From positions 62,001 to 126,000 of the forward strand of contig OZ241915.1 of assembly GCA_965203795.1 (NCBI GenBank): a stretch of DNA of 64,000 nucleotides, given 5' to 3'. Below, in pieces: positions 15,867 to 25,290 of the stretch. Position 1 is the stretch's first letter. Each line of letters starts with the position of its first letter. Both the position numbers and the translations under genes were made by a program. The notes beneath the pieces are model-generated. The model had not been told where the DNA came from. It saw nothing but the letters and a program-made list of their open reading frames with translations, and searched no databases. Origin of the DNA: CBDBBY01 sp965203795 (GTDB lineage: Bacteria > Pseudomonadota > Alphaproteobacteria > Rhodobacterales > Rhodobacteraceae).

Positions 15867-17507
15867 ATGACGGAAGCCGACCGGGAATCAATGGAATTCG
15901 ATGTGGTGGTGGTCGGTGCCGGCCCCGCCGGGCTTTCGGCCGCGATCAGGCTCAAGCAGATCGACCCCGGACTCGAGGTCTGCGTGCTCGAGAAGGGCTC
16001 GGAGGTCGGCGCGCACATCCTTTCCGGCGCGGTGCTCGACCCGGCGGGGCTTGACGCCCTGCTTCCCGATTGGCGCGAAGCGGACTCCCCCGTCCGCTTG
16101 GGAGTTGCCGACGACCGCTTCTATCTGCTGGGCGCCGCCGGGATGATCCGCATTCCGAACTGGCCCATGCCGCCGCTCATGAGCAATCACGGCTGCTACA
16201 TCGTTTCGATGGCGAACGTTTGCCGCTGGCTCGCGGAGCGGGCGGAGGAGCTTGAAGTCGAGGTCTACGCCGGCATGTCCTGCTCCGAGCTGGTGTTCGG
16301 GCCGAACGGAGAGGTCGCGGGCGTGGTCGCCGGCGAATTCGGAAGGGGCAAGGACGGCGCGCCGGGCCCGTCCTACGAGCCGGGAATGGAGGTGCGGGGC
16401 AAGTACGTCCTGCTCTGCGAGGGCGCCAGGGGCTCCCTGTCGAAGCATGCCATTGAGCGTTTCGGCCTCGCCGAGGAATCCGATGTTCCGAAGTTCGGCC
16501 TCGGCATGAAGGAGATCTGGGACATCCGCCCCGAACGCCGCCGTCCCGGCCATGTCGTCCACACCGCCGGATGGCCCTTGGGTTCGAGCGCCGGCGGCGG
16601 CTCGTTCCTGTACCACATGGAGGAAGGCCAGATCAGCCTGGGCTTCGTCGTCCACCTGAACTACCGGAATCCGCATCTGTACCCCTACATGGAGTTCCAG
16701 CGCTTCAAGCACCATCCCATGATCGCGGAGCTGCTCGAGGGCGGAAAGCGGGTGGCGTACGGTGCCAGGGCCATCACGGAAGGCGGATGGCAATCCATTC
16801 CGAAGCTCGCCTTTCCGGGCGGAGCGCTGGTCGGATGCGCGGCGGGGCTCCTGAACGTTCCGCGCATAAAGGGCAACCACAACGCCATGCTGAGCGGCAT
16901 CGCCGCGGCGGAGGCGGCCGCGGCGGCGATCGGAAGCGGGCGGTCGGGGGACGAGCTGCAGGAATACGAGGACGCGGTCCGGCATGGCCCGGTGGGGAAC
17001 GATCTCAAGCGGGTAAGGAACGTGAAGCCGCTCTGGTCCGGCTACGGGCTCGGCGCGTCGCTGGCCCTTGGCGGCCTCGACATGTGGGTCGCGAACCTCA
17101 CAGGGTGGAATCCGTTCGGAACGCTGAGGCACGGGAAGACCGACGCCGAGTGCACGGGGAACGCCGCGGATTTCAAGCCCCCGGATTATCCCAAGCCCGA
17201 CGGCGTCATCAGCTTCGACAGGCTGACCAATGTCGCGTATTCCGGCACCAGCCACGCCGAGGACCAGCCGGTCCACCTTCACCTGAAGGATCCCGACATC
17301 CCGGTCGCGTCGAACCTTCCGAAATACGCGGAGCCCGCGCAGCGCTACTGCCCCGCCGGCGTCTATGAGATTGTGGAAGGCCCGGCGTTCAGGATCAACG
17401 CCCAGAACTGCGTCCATTGCAAGACATGCGATATCAAGGATCCGGCCATGAACATCGAATGGCGGACCCCGCAGGGCGGAGACGGGCCGAACTACCCCAA
17501 CATGTGA
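15867..17507 (+). CDS. Electron transfer flavoprotein-ubiquinone oxidoreductase
   Basis: ETF-QO passes electrons from the electron transfer flavoprotein, fed by fatty-acid, amino-acid and methylated-amine dehydrogenases, to the quinone pool at the membrane. The 546-residue protein has an FAD-binding GAGPAGLSAAIRLKQ motif at its N-terminus, the FSGAVLDP region near residue 50, and a C-terminal 4Fe-4S site with CPAGVYE and CVHCKTCDIKDP. The ATG at 15867 has GGGGCGGA upstream and puts the FAD motif at the usual position; a start 16 codons earlier is possible but less likely. The genes for ETF itself are not in the window. Confidence 0.95.
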   Translation: MTEADRESMEFDVVVVGAGPAGLSAAIRLKQIDPGLEVCVLEKGSEVGAHILSGAVLDPAGLDALLPDWREADSPVRLGVADDRFYLLGAAGMIRIPNWPMPPLMSNHGCYIVSMANVCRWLAERAEELEVEVYAGMSCSELVFGPNGEVAGVVAGEFGRGKDGAPGPSYEPGMEVRGKYVLLCEGARGSLSKHAIERFGLAEESDVPKFGLGMKEIWDIRPERRRPGHVVHTAGWPLGSSAGGGSFLYHMEEGQISLGFVVHLNYRNPHLYPYMEFQRFKHHPMIAELLEGGKRVAYGARAITEGGWQSIPKLAFPGGALVGCAAGLLNVPRIKGNHNAMLSGIAAAEAAAAAIGSGRSGDELQEYEDAVRHGPVGNDLKRVRNVKPLWSGYGLGASLALGGLDMWVANLTGWNPFGTLRHGKTDAECTGNAADFKPPDYPKPDGVISFDRLTNVAYSGTSHAEDQPVHLHLKDPDIPVASNLPKYAEPAQRYCPAGVYEIVEGPAFRINAQNCVHCKTCDIKDPAMNIEWRTPQGGDGPNYPNM

Positions 17508-17600
17508 ACCGGCGCCGGATGACGCTTCACAAGTGCGGCATCCTGTTGCGGGCGGAACTCGCCCGCACTAGATTCCGGCCCGCAACCGGAGTGCACTGAA

Positions 17601-19340
17601 TTGCCGTACCGATCGCTGGCGCGATGCGCCGCACTGTTCGCTCTCGGGGCGGCGCTTGCTGCGCTTCCCGCAGCTTCCTGGAGCCAGGATCTCAGGTCCT
17701 ATTTGATTGCGCGAACGGCGGCGGGAAACGGCGACTACGCGCTGGCGGCCGAGAATTACACCGACGCCGTGCTTGCCGAACCGTCGAACCTCGAGCTTCG
17801 CGGCGAGGCGCTTCCGATCTTCCTCGTCGCCGGCAAAGCGGACATGGCGGTCGCGTCGGCGCAGGAATTGGAGGGAGGCGGGCTTCGCACCTTGGTGTCG
17901 TCCATGCTGCTGATGGCCGACGATGTTGTCCGCGGACGGTTCGACGAAGCCTTGCAGCGCCATGAGGATAGCTTGGCGGACAGCGCCGTGCTGGGGACGC
18001 TGATTCCGGGCTGGCTGCATTTGGGGGCCGGCAACGACGAGGCGGCGTTCGAGCATTTCGCCTCGGAATTCGAGCAGTCGGCGTTCCTCGTTCCGCTTGC
18101 CCGCTTCCACGGGGCGCTAGCGCGCGCATCGCGCGGCGAGTTCGAAGCCGCCGCGGCCGTTTTCGCCGAGCTGGAGCCGGAACTCGCGGAACAGGAGGCG
18201 GTCAGGCAGCTCGTCGCCGACCAGTACTATTCCGCTTACGCCCAGTCGCTCGCGAAGCTGGGCAACAGCGAAAAGGCCTTGGAGGTTCTTGCGGGCGCCC
18301 CGAGTTCCGACTGGGACCCCGGAAGCGTGTCGCTTTCCGCGCTCGGCGAAGAGCTGGGCGCCGGCGGCTTCCGGAGCTACGACGCGGCCGCGTCGTCCAG
18401 GGAGGGCGTCGCGCAGGCGCTGGCGACCGTGGCCCGGATTTCGAACGGCCAGGATTACCAGGCGGTTCTCGTCTGGCGTCTCGCGGAAATCCTCGATCCC
18501 GACAACACGGTTCTCAGGATGCGCCTCGCGGAGTCGCTCGCCCGCCTCGGGTCGCACGAGCTCGCGGCCGAGGCCTACGGCGCGGTAAGCCCGGATGATC
18601 CGCTCCACCTGCTTGCGGCCATAGGGCGCGGCAACGCTCTGCAGGATGCGGGCGACACGGAGGAGGCGATTGAAACGCTGACGTCGCTCGCCAAGCGGAA
18701 CCCGGACTCGGAGCAGGTTCAATACTCGCTCGGCAACGTCTTCCGGATGGAAAGCCGCTTCGAAGAGGCGCTCGCGGCGTACGACGCCGCGCTTTTGATC
18801 AATCCGGAACGGACGGCCGAGAACTGGAGCACCTATTATTTCAGGGGAATCGCCCGCGAGCGCACGGACAATTGGGAAGAGGCCAAGGAGGATTTCAGGA
18901 TCGCGCTGGAGCTGTCGGAAGGCCGGAGCGGGCGGCCTTACGTGCTGAACTACCTCGGCTACTCGATGCTTGAGCAGCACGAGGATTACGAGGGCGCGGA
19001 GCGCCTGATCCGGGAAGCCGTGGCGGCGGAGCCGGACAACGGGGCGTTCGTCGATTCCCTCGGCTGGGCGCTCTACCTCCTGGGGCGCCACGACGAGGCG
19101 CTTGTCGAGATGGAGAAGGCCGTCAAGCTGGAGCCTGTGGATCCGATCGTCATCGACCATCTGGGCGACGTCTACTGGGCGGTCGGCATGCGCAGGGAAG
19201 CGGATTTCCAGTGGCGGCGGGCTCTCTCGTACGAGCCCGAGGAGGAGCTTCGCGCCCGCATCGAGCGCAAGCTCGCCATCGGGTTGGACGCCGTGCTTGA
19301 GGAAGAGGCCGCGGCGCCTCCGGAGGCCGGGGCGAATTGA
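17601..19340 (+). CDS. Exported tetratricopeptide-repeat protein
   Basis: This 579-residue protein begins with a signal-peptide-like stretch (about residues 1-29 ending ASWSQ) and then consists of helical tetratricopeptide repeats. Clear repeats with the A...LG...A..AY.AAL..NP pattern occur after about residue 350. The family is common in alphaproteobacteria upstream of ispE and probably acts as a periplasmic protein-protein scaffold, but no partner is evident. The start is TTG with CCGGAG 10 bases upstream. The 3' end overlaps the frame of ispE, so the two are coupled. Confidence 0.85.
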   Translation: MPYRSLARCAALFALGAALAALPAASWSQDLRSYLIARTAAGNGDYALAAENYTDAVLAEPSNLELRGEALPIFLVAGKADMAVASAQELEGGGLRTLVSSMLLMADDVVRGRFDEALQRHEDSLADSAVLGTLIPGWLHLGAGNDEAAFEHFASEFEQSAFLVPLARFHGALARASRGEFEAAAAVFAELEPELAEQEAVRQLVADQYYSAYAQSLAKLGNSEKALEVLAGAPSSDWDPGSVSLSALGEELGAGGFRSYDAAASSREGVAQALATVARISNGQDYQAVLVWRLAEILDPDNTVLRMRLAESLARLGSHELAAEAYGAVSPDDPLHLLAAIGRGNALQDAGDTEEAIETLTSLAKRNPDSEQVQYSLGNVFRMESRFEEALAAYDAALLINPERTAENWSTYYFRGIARERTDNWEEAKEDFRIALELSEGRSGRPYVLNYLGYSMLEQHEDYEGAERLIREAVAAEPDNGAFVDSLGWALYLLGRHDEALVEMEKAVKLEPVDPIVIDHLGDVYWAVGMRREADFQWRRALSYEPEEELRARIERKLAIGLDAVLEEEAAAPPEAGAN

Positions 19341-20220
19341 GCTGATCGCGCCCGCGAAGGTCAATCTGGCGCTTCACGTCGTCGGAAGGAGGCCTGACGG
19401 GCTGCATCTTCTGGACAGCCTGGCGGCGTTCACGGAGTTCGGCGACCTGGTAGAGGCCCGTTTGGGCGCGGGCCGGAGCATCGCGGTCGAAGGCCCGATG
19501 GCGCAGGGCGTTCCCGCCGACGAAACCAATCTCGCGATGCGCGCCGCGGCGCTGTTCGACCGCGCGGAGGGCTGCCGCATCCGGATCGACAAGCGCATCC
19601 CGGCCGCCGCCGGGCTGGGCGGCGGCTCCGCCGACGCGGCTGCGGCGCTTCGCCTGCTTTCCCGAGCCGGCGGTTGGAGCATTCCGGGGGCGCGGGAGGT
19701 CGGAAGCCTCGGCTCCGACGTGCCCGCCTGCCTGTTCGGCCGGACCGTCAGGCTTCGCGGCGCCGGGGAAATGCTGGATGGCGTCGACCGGCTGCCGGGC
19801 TTTCCGCTAGTTCTGGCGAATCCGCGGCGGCGGCTGCCGACCGCCGCGGTCTACGGCGCACTCCGGAGCGAAGGCCGCTCCGGGCTGGCGCCCTTCCCCG
19901 ACGGCGGCGCGAGGGAATCCTGGGTTCGCTGGATATCGGCGCAGAGGAACGATCTTGAGGAGCCGGCCCTCCGGCTTTGCCCGGAGATCGGGCAGGCGCT
20001 GCAGGCCGTCGGCGCGAGCGCGGGCTGCAAGGTTGCGCGCATGACCGGATCGGGCCCGACATGCTTCGGGATCTTCGGCGGCCGTGCGGAAGCGGACGCC
20101 GCCGCCGATCGGATCCGGGCCGAGCATCCGGGATGGTGGGCGGTTTCGACCCGGATCCGGACGGACGGCGATTCCCTGCAGGCGGATCAAGGCCCTGCCG
20201 ACGGTTCGGCGGAGCGCTAA
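19297..20220 (+). CDS. ispE: 4-diphosphocytidyl-2-C-methyl-D-erythritol kinase (start uncertain)
   Basis: IspE phosphorylates CDP-methylerythritol in the MEP isoprenoid pathway. The family N-terminus (APAKVNLALHVVGRRPDG), the GHMP-kinase ATP loop AAAGLGGGSADAAAAL, and the C-terminal MTGSGPTCFG are all present. There is no ATG or GTG near the expected start. The coordinates given use an in-frame TTG at 19297, which adds an arginine-rich extension of 13 residues. Family alignment instead places the start at ATT 19336, which has GGAGG about 10 bases upstream and overlaps the TPR stop codon. The 3' end overlaps the convergent polyprenyl synthase gene by 4 bases. Confidence 0.88.
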   Translation: MRKRPRRLRRPGRIELIAPAKVNLALHVVGRRPDGLHLLDSLAAFTEFGDLVEARLGAGRSIAVEGPMAQGVPADETNLAMRAAALFDRAEGCRIRIDKRIPAAAGLGGGSADAAAALRLLSRAGGWSIPGAREVGSLGSDVPACLFGRTVRLRGAGEMLDGVDRLPGFPLVLANPRRRLPTAAVYGALRSEGRSGLAPFPDGGARESWVRWISAQRNDLEEPALRLCPEIGQALQAVGASAGCKVARMTGSGPTCFGIFGGRAEADAAADRIRAEHPGWWAVSTRIRTDGDSLQADQGPADGSAER

Positions 20221-21215
20221 CTCCGGCGCGACACCGCGAATTCGGCGAGATCGCCGAGCAAATCCGTGAGTCGACCCGGCGGCAGGGAATCCAATGCCTC
20301 GCGGGCGGCCTTCGACCAGCCCTCCGCGTCCGTCCGGGCCTGGTCCAGTGCTCCGCTGCTCCGCAGCAGCTCCTTGGCGCGATCGAAATCGCCTTCACGC
20401 TGGTCGCCGTCCGCGATGACGCGGCGCCAGAAGGCGCGCTCTTCTTCTCCCGCCATGGCCATCGCCTTGATCACCGGCAGGGTCACCTTCCGTTCGCGGA
20501 AGTCGTCGCCGACATCCTTGCCAATCGACGATCGTTGCCCGGAATAATCCAGCAGGTCGTCCGCGATCTGGTACGCGGTTCCCAAGGATGCGCCGTAGCG
20601 CCCAAGCGCCTCGGCCGCGGATCCGTCGGCGCCGGCGACAACGGCGGCGGATTTGGCGGCGGCGGCGAACAGCGCCGCCGTCTTTCCGTTGATGATCCGG
20701 TAGTAGTCCGCCTCGTCCAGCTGCAAATCGCGTCCGGAGACCAGCTGCAGGACCTCCGCTTCCGAAATCGTCGCCGACGCGTCCGACAGGATGGTCAGGG
20801 CCTCCAAGCTTCCTGTTCCCACCATCAGCTGGAAGGAGCGGGCGAAGAAGAAGTCGCCCACCAGTATCGAGGACTTGTTGTCCCAGAGGAGGTTCGCGCT
20901 CGGCCGTCCGCGCCGCTGCCTGCTTTCGTCGACGACATCGTCGTGGAGCAGAGTGGCCGTGTGAATGAACTCGACCGCCGCGGCCAGAAGCACATGGCCG
21001 CCGCCGGATTGGCCCAGCAGCCTCGCGGAGGCGAGTGCCAGCATGGCGCGGATCCGCTTGCCCCCCGAGCCCAGCAGGTGGTCGGCAATCCGTCCTATCC
21101 GCTCGGCGATTGCCGAGTCGGCGCGCTCCTTGATGAGCAGCTCGACCTGCCGGAGGTCGTCGGCAAGCTCTATCGCCAGCTCCGCGCGGGGATCCTTCGG
21201 GGCCGGCGTCGTCAT
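20217..21215 (-). CDS. Polyprenyl diphosphate synthase (long-chain trans type)
   Basis: This enzyme extends farnesyl diphosphate with isopentenyl units to make the quinone side chain. The 332-residue protein has the first aspartate-rich motif LLHDDVVDESRQRRG (about residue 86) and the second IADDLLDYSG, with GGKRIRAML upstream of the first motif, as in octaprenyl/decaprenyl synthases. Chain length cannot be read with certainty. It is convergent with ispE and divergent from the DUF2007-trmN6 pair, a gene arrangement often seen in alphaproteobacteria. Confidence 0.93.
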   Translation of the reverse strand: MTTPAPKDPRAELAIELADDLRQVELLIKERADSAIAERIGRIADHLLGSGGKRIRAMLALASARLLGQSGGGHVLLAAAVEFIHTATLLHDDVVDESRQRRGRPSANLLWDNKSSILVGDFFFARSFQLMVGTGSLEALTILSDASATISEAEVLQLVSGRDLQLDEADYYRIINGKTAALFAAAAKSAAVVAGADGSAAEALGRYGASLGTAYQIADDLLDYSGQRSSIGKDVGDDFRERKVTLPVIKAMAMAGEEERAFWRRVIADGDQREGDFDRAKELLRSSGALDQARTDAEGWSKAAREALDSLPPGRLTDLLGDLAEFAVSRRS

Positions 21216-21273
21216 CGGCTCGACGGAGATGAGGTTCTCGACAGCAAGCGGGCGAGGCTGTTAGGTGTCTTGG

Positions 21274-21492
21274 ATGAAGGAATTGCTTCGAACCAACGAT
21301 CCCACGGTCATCGCCTGCGCGACGGCCTTGCTTGAGGGCGAAGGAATAACGCCCTTCGTCATGGACGTCCACATGAGCGTTCTTGAGGGCTCGATAGGGA
21401 TTCTGCCGCGCCGGATGATGGTCGCCGACCGCGACCTCATGGAGGCGCGAAGGGTGCTCACGGACAACGGCATCGAGGTTCCGGAAGCCTGA
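21274..21492 (+). CDS. DUF2007 family small protein
   Basis: This 72-residue protein matches the DUF2007 (putative signal-transducing) family: MKELLRTNDPTVIACATALL at the start, then GI.PFVMD.HMSVLEGSIG and ILPRRMMVADRDL..ARR.L. The role is unknown. The ATG at 21274 reproduces the family N-terminus; a GTG three codons earlier is an alternative. The gene is separated from trmN6 by 3 bases and both are divergent from the polyprenyl synthase gene. Confidence 0.85.
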   Translation: MKELLRTNDPTVIACATALLEGEGITPFVMDVHMSVLEGSIGILPRRMMVADRDLMEARRVLTDNGIEVPEA

Positions 21493-21495
21493 ACC

Positions 21496-22281
21496 GTGTT
21501 CCGCGAAGAGGAGCTTACCCGCGACGCGTTCCTCGGCGGCGCCGTCCATCTTGTGCAGCCGCGCCGCGGCTTCCGCGCAGGCGCGGATTCCGTGATGCTT
21601 GCCGCTTCGGTTCCGGCTTCGCCCGGCCAGTCCGCGCTCGAGCTGGGCTGCGGCGCGGGCGCCGCGCTGATCTGCCTTTGCTCCCGGGTGGCCGGGCTAA
21701 GGGCCGCGGCGCTCGAGCTGCTTCCTGAATACGCCGCGCTTGCCCGGCGGAATTCGGAAGCCTGCGGATTGGCGGCGGATGTGCTGGTAGGCTGCGTTTC
21801 GGATCCGCCGAAGGAGCTCAGGCAGACGAGCTTCGACCACGTATTGCTCAACCCTCCCTATCGCGCATCCGGGTCCGTCCGACCGGTTCCGGATGGCGGG
21901 CGCGACGCGGCCCTTCGTGAAGGCGTGCCGATTCGCACGTGGGTGGATTGCGCCGTCCGCCGACTCAAGCCGGGAGGGACGGTGACGATGATCATTCCGC
22001 CTTCGCGGCTTCCGGAGGCGCTGGGAGCGGCAGGCGAGCGGACGGGCTCGATGGAAGTGAAGCCGCTTTGCCCGCGCGCCGGGGTCGAGGCGAACAGGCT
22101 TCTGATCAGGGCCGCCAAGGGCGGCAAGGGCGCGCTGCGCCTGCTTCCTCCGCTGGCCTTGCACGAAGGCTCCTGCGGAGAGGGAGGATCGGACTACACG
22201 GCCGAGGCGCAAAACGTGCTCAGGTCCGGCGCGGCGGTTTCATTTGCGAGGCGGTCCCGCGAGCCGTCCGAATCCGTTTGA
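21496..22281 (+). CDS. tRNA1(Val) adenine-N6-methyltransferase-like protein
   Basis: This is a SAM-dependent methyltransferase of the TrmN6/YfiC group, which methylates A37 of tRNA1(Val). The 261-residue protein opens with LTRDAFLGG....QP..GFRAG.D, the family signature before the SAM fold. ELGCGAGAALICL is the SAM-binding motif I and LLNPPYRA is the N6-adenine catalytic NPPY motif. The start codon is GTG, 3 bases after the DUF2007 stop. Substrate assignment rests on family resemblance. Confidence 0.85.
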   Translation: MFREEELTRDAFLGGAVHLVQPRRGFRAGADSVMLAASVPASPGQSALELGCGAGAALICLCSRVAGLRAAALELLPEYAALARRNSEACGLAADVLVGCVSDPPKELRQTSFDHVLLNPPYRASGSVRPVPDGGRDAALREGVPIRTWVDCAVRRLKPGGTVTMIIPPSRLPEALGAAGERTGSMEVKPLCPRAGVEANRLLIRAAKGGKGALRLLPPLALHEGSCGEGGSDYTAEAQNVLRSGAAVSFARRSREPSESV

Positions 22282-22442
22282 CCGCTGGCGGCGGCGGGGC
22301 AACGCCGGACCCAATCCGGCGCGGGTTGGTCCCGCTTCCTGGCCTTGGAAAGGCGAATTCCCGCTTCAACGAACGGCGAATCGCAACTACATTGGAATCG
22401 AGCAGGAAAATTGAGGCGCAGCTGGCCAGGATAGGAGGCGAC

Positions 22443-22610
22443 ATGTCGGTGAACGAGCATTTGACCACGCTGCTGAAGAAGCACGACGACCTTTCGAAGC
22501 AAGTCGAGCGGGCGCAGCAGAATCCATCTGCCAATCATCTGGACATAACCGCAATGAAGAAAAGAAAGCTGATGCTGAAGGAGAAAATTGTGAGGCTGAG
22601 CGAGGCCTGA
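22443..22610 (+). CDS. DUF465 (YdcH-like) small protein
   Basis: This 55-residue helical protein matches the DUF465/YdcH family: an opening EHL..LLKKHDDL segment, a Q..PSANHLDI turn, and the closing KK.KL.LKEKI.RL. An AGGAGG ribosome site lies 4 bases before the ATG. The open frame extends far upstream, but only this part is coding. The function of the family is not established. It stands alone between trmN6 and phaB. Confidence 0.85.
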   Translation: MSVNEHLTTLLKKHDDLSKQVERAQQNPSANHLDITAMKKRKLMLKEKIVRLSEA

Positions 22611-22731
22611 CCGCCCGCCGACATCGCCAAGGTCGGCAACGCGGCCGAAGGCACGACCTACGGCCGCCCAAGGAGCGACTTCGCGTTCCAGCTTCCGGGC
22701 AGCAGCCCGCCGGTCGCCGACGGGATTGGCG

Positions 22732-23454
22732 TCAGGCGAAGTATTGGCCTCCGTTCGCGCTGATCGTGGATCCCGTGATGAACGAGGCATCGTCCGAAGC
22801 CAGGAACGACACGCATCGGGCTACTTCCTCCGGCAGCCCGAGTCGGCCCACAGGAATCTGCTTGATGATGGCTTCGCGAATCTTCTCGTCGACCGCCATG
22901 ACCATTTCCGTCGCGATGTAGCCTGGGCAAATCGCGTTCACCGTGATCCCCTTGAACGCGCCTTCCTGGGCAAGCGCCCTGGTGAAGCCGAGCTCCCCCG
23001 CTTTGGAGGCGGAGTAGTTCGTCTGTCCCAATTGCCCCTTCTGGCCGTTGACGGAAGAGATCGTGATGATCCTGCCGAAGCCGCGTTCGCGCATCCCCGG
23101 CCAGACGGGGTGGGTCATGTTGAATACGCCGTTGAGGTTGGTGTCGATGACTTGGCGCCATTTCTCGGGCGTCATCCTGTGGAACATCCCGTCCCTGGCG
23201 ATGCCGGCGTTGTTGACCAGTATCTCAACCGGACCAAGCTCGGATTCCACTTCGGCGACGCCTTCCGCGCAGGCGTCGTACTCGGCCACCGACCACTTGT
23301 AGGCGGGTATACCGGTTTCCCTGGAGAACTCCGCCGCCGCCGCGTCGTTGCCTGCGTAGTTGGCCGCGACCTTGCAGCCGTCCGCCGCCAGGCGCTTCGA
23401 GATTGCGGCGCCGATGCCCCGCGTTCCTCCGGTAACCAAGGCAGTCCGTGCCAT
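22732..23454 (-). CDS. phaB: Acetoacetyl-CoA reductase
   Basis: This short-chain dehydrogenase reduces acetoacetyl-CoA to (R)-3-hydroxybutyryl-CoA for polyhydroxyalkanoate synthesis. The 240-residue protein has the TGGTRGIG NADPH site, NNAG, and the catalytic Ser-Tyr-Lys set in ISSVNGQKGQLGQTNYSASK. The SVNGQKGQ.GQTNYSA stretch is characteristic of PhaB rather than of FabG. The usual partner phaA is not adjacent, so it is encoded alone here. Confidence 0.92.
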   Translation of the reverse strand: MARTALVTGGTRGIGAAISKRLAADGCKVAANYAGNDAAAAEFSRETGIPAYKWSVAEYDACAEGVAEVESELGPVEILVNNAGIARDGMFHRMTPEKWRQVIDTNLNGVFNMTHPVWPGMRERGFGRIITISSVNGQKGQLGQTNYSASKAGELGFTRALAQEGAFKGITVNAICPGYIATEMVMAVDEKIREAIIKQIPVGRLGLPEEVARCVSFLASDDASFITGSTISANGGQYFA

Positions 23455-23774
23455 CTCGCATCCTCGCTCGTTGCGTCCCGATCCTGTGTAGTTCGCGGGA
23501 TTCCGGTGTCAATTCGAACGGCCGGGCCTGCGGAACGGGATTGGGCGCGCGAGGCCGCGGAGGAGACGCGAATCCGACGCCATCCGCCGCAATCACAGTG
23601 CCAGCGCTGCGCACGGCCAGTGTGGCTGCAGGAAGCCGTCCGGCAGCGCCGAGGGTTCAATCATGCCAAGCAGGCGTGGAGCGATCCCGCTCCGATTTCC
23701 TCAACATCCAAGCGATTGGCGTAAAATAACGCCAGCCCGACTCGTGAACGAGCGGAACGTCCGCTCCGACGCCG
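23455..23774 (-). other. Intergenic stretch between a Fic gene and phaB
   Basis: This 320-base gap is upstream of phaB and downstream of the Fic gene, both on the minus strand. No gene, clear promoter or terminator was recognised. Confidence 0.45.
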
Positions 23775-24782
23775 CTAAATCAGCGAAGGGTGCGAATCAT
23801 CCTCCATGGGAGGGTGGTAAACCCCGTCAATGGTCAGTCCCAGATTGGCGTGGCGGTACGGCGCGCCTTGCAACGCTCTCTCCGCCATTGCCCCGAACAT
23901 TCGCCTGGCAAATTCGATGCCCAGATACTTCACGAAAGACTCGAACCGCCCTGCGTCGGCTGCCTCCAGCGCGAGGATATAGCCGTCTTTCTCCACCGCA
24001 CGAATTACCGGCGGAAATTCGCCGGCCTTGATGAACGGCAATGCCATCAGAAGGCGGGAAACCCGCCCGTTTCCATCCTGGAAGGGATGGATCCGGACGA
24101 ATTCATGATGCAGCCATGCCGCCTCCAGCTCAGGCGCCAGATCCAGATTCGCGTGCCCGCGATGAAACGCGAGGAAGCGTTCGATCTCGGATTCGACTTG
24201 TTCCGGCGGGCAGTACTCGTGAACGAATCCGTCTTGCCGCCGCGGGTTGTTGGGCCTGATTTTCCAGGCGCCGCGCCGCAGCGGGATCTCAACGCGCCTT
24301 CCGAACGGATCGATTCCGGCAGCGGTTTCCTGATGGCGCGTCATGAGCTGATGCCATTCGCGGATGCACAAAGCGGTCAAGGGCCTTTCCTCCGCCACAT
24401 GCGCGTACAGCATTTCCAGGGCCTCAAGCTGGTCCTGCAGAAGCCCCTTCAAGGCGCCTTCGGGAACCGCCGCAACCGAATGCTCGTCGCGCACCTCATT
24501 GAACCCTTCAGTGATCAGGTTCACGCCCACCCCGCGCTTGAGCAGGTACAGTCCCTCGATCTGGCCCGTCTCAATCGCGAAGTCGCGCTTTTTCTCGGCC
24601 AGCCACAGATTGATCGCTTCCCGGCCGGTCGAACTGTCTTCGAGCCGAGCGAGCAGCTTCTTCCAGCGCTTGGCTTCCAAGCGCGCGGGTTCGTGTTTCA
24701 GATCAAAATGGCTGGGCGAGAGATCACGGCACGGCCTCCAGACGGCGCCTTCGGGCTTCGGCCCGGGCGGTTCGCTCGTCAT
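23775..24782 (-). CDS. Fic-domain protein with N-terminal inhibitory motif
   Basis: Fic enzymes transfer AMP or related groups from nucleotides to target proteins. The 335-residue protein carries the full catalytic motif HPFQDGNGRVSR (about residues 227-238), including the catalytic His. In the N-terminal half, TGQIEG fits the inhibitory (S/T)xxxE(G/N) consensus of class II Fic proteins, in which the Glu blocks ATP. So it is probably autoinhibited. AAGGAG lies 7 bases before the ATG at 24782; the frame extends upstream but without family sequence. It borders the accessory block to its right. Targets are unknown. Confidence 0.9.
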   Translation of the reverse strand: MTSEPPGPKPEGAVWRPCRDLSPSHFDLKHEPARLEAKRWKKLLARLEDSSTGREAINLWLAEKKRDFAIETGQIEGLYLLKRGVGVNLITEGFNEVRDEHSVAAVPEGALKGLLQDQLEALEMLYAHVAEERPLTALCIREWHQLMTRHQETAAGIDPFGRRVEIPLRRGAWKIRPNNPRRQDGFVHEYCPPEQVESEIERFLAFHRGHANLDLAPELEAAWLHHEFVRIHPFQDGNGRVSRLLMALPFIKAGEFPPVIRAVEKDGYILALEAADAGRFESFVKYLGIEFARRMFGAMAERALQGAPYRHANLGLTIDGVYHPPMEDDSHPSLI

Positions 24783-25248
24783 TCGGGATCTCCTTCGATT
24801 GCGTGCGCGCGGAATCGCGGCGTCGACCCGCCGTCCGGGCGGGGCTTCGGATTCAAGAGGGAAAGGCCCGTTCGGCGGCTGCGCCCGCCGTAGCGCGACA
24901 TGTTGGGTGAACGGCACAGCCCAACCTGAACGGCTTGTACGGGATACAGGTTCAGCCGTAAACGTGTTTCAGGGGTTTCCGGGACCGGGGGCTCGAGATG
25001 GTTTTGCCGCATGCCACTGGTTCAGAGCCTTGCGTCTCGCGATGGCTTCGATCCCCCGATTGTGCCCGCCCGCTTGGTCGCGGACGAAAGCCAAAACACT
25101 ACGCGTCCGCCTGCCAGCCGCGTGGCCGCATTGGGCTGCCAAGCCCTCAAGCCGCCTTCAGGCGGACGGGGATTTTCGCGCGCGGCCAACTGCGGAGTCC
25201 GTGAGACGCTGCAATGCGGCTCGCAGCCGGATCAGCGCTTCGGAGACT
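24783..25248 (+). other. Intergenic region between divergent accessory genes
   Basis: This 470-base region separates the Fic gene from the AbiE-like operon. A short GC stem (25152-25157 pairing with 25160-25165) is followed by GGGGATTTT and might end transcription, but it is weak. No gene was recognised. Confidence 0.4.
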
Positions 25249-25290
25249 TTGCTAACATTCGCCTTGCATAGTAACATTTACAATGTTAGC
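25249..25290 (+). promoter_or_regulatory. Promoter and likely autoregulatory operator of the AbiE-like operon
   Basis: TAACATT occurs at 25253-25259 and 25272-25278, and its inverse AATGTTA at 25282-25288. The last two form a perfect palindrome with a 3-base spacer, and the first and last form a wider inverted repeat GCTAACATT...AATGTTAGC. TTGCTA (25249-25254) and TAACAT (25272-25277), 17 bases apart, are candidate -35 and -10 boxes. Related AbiEi antitoxins bind inverted repeats in their own promoters; that this one does so is inference. Confidence 0.55.

Noticed and set aside
15888..17417. Open frame of about 500 codons on the minus strand
   Set aside because: It lies entirely opposite ETF-QO and has the Arg/Pro/His-rich composition typical of antisense frames.
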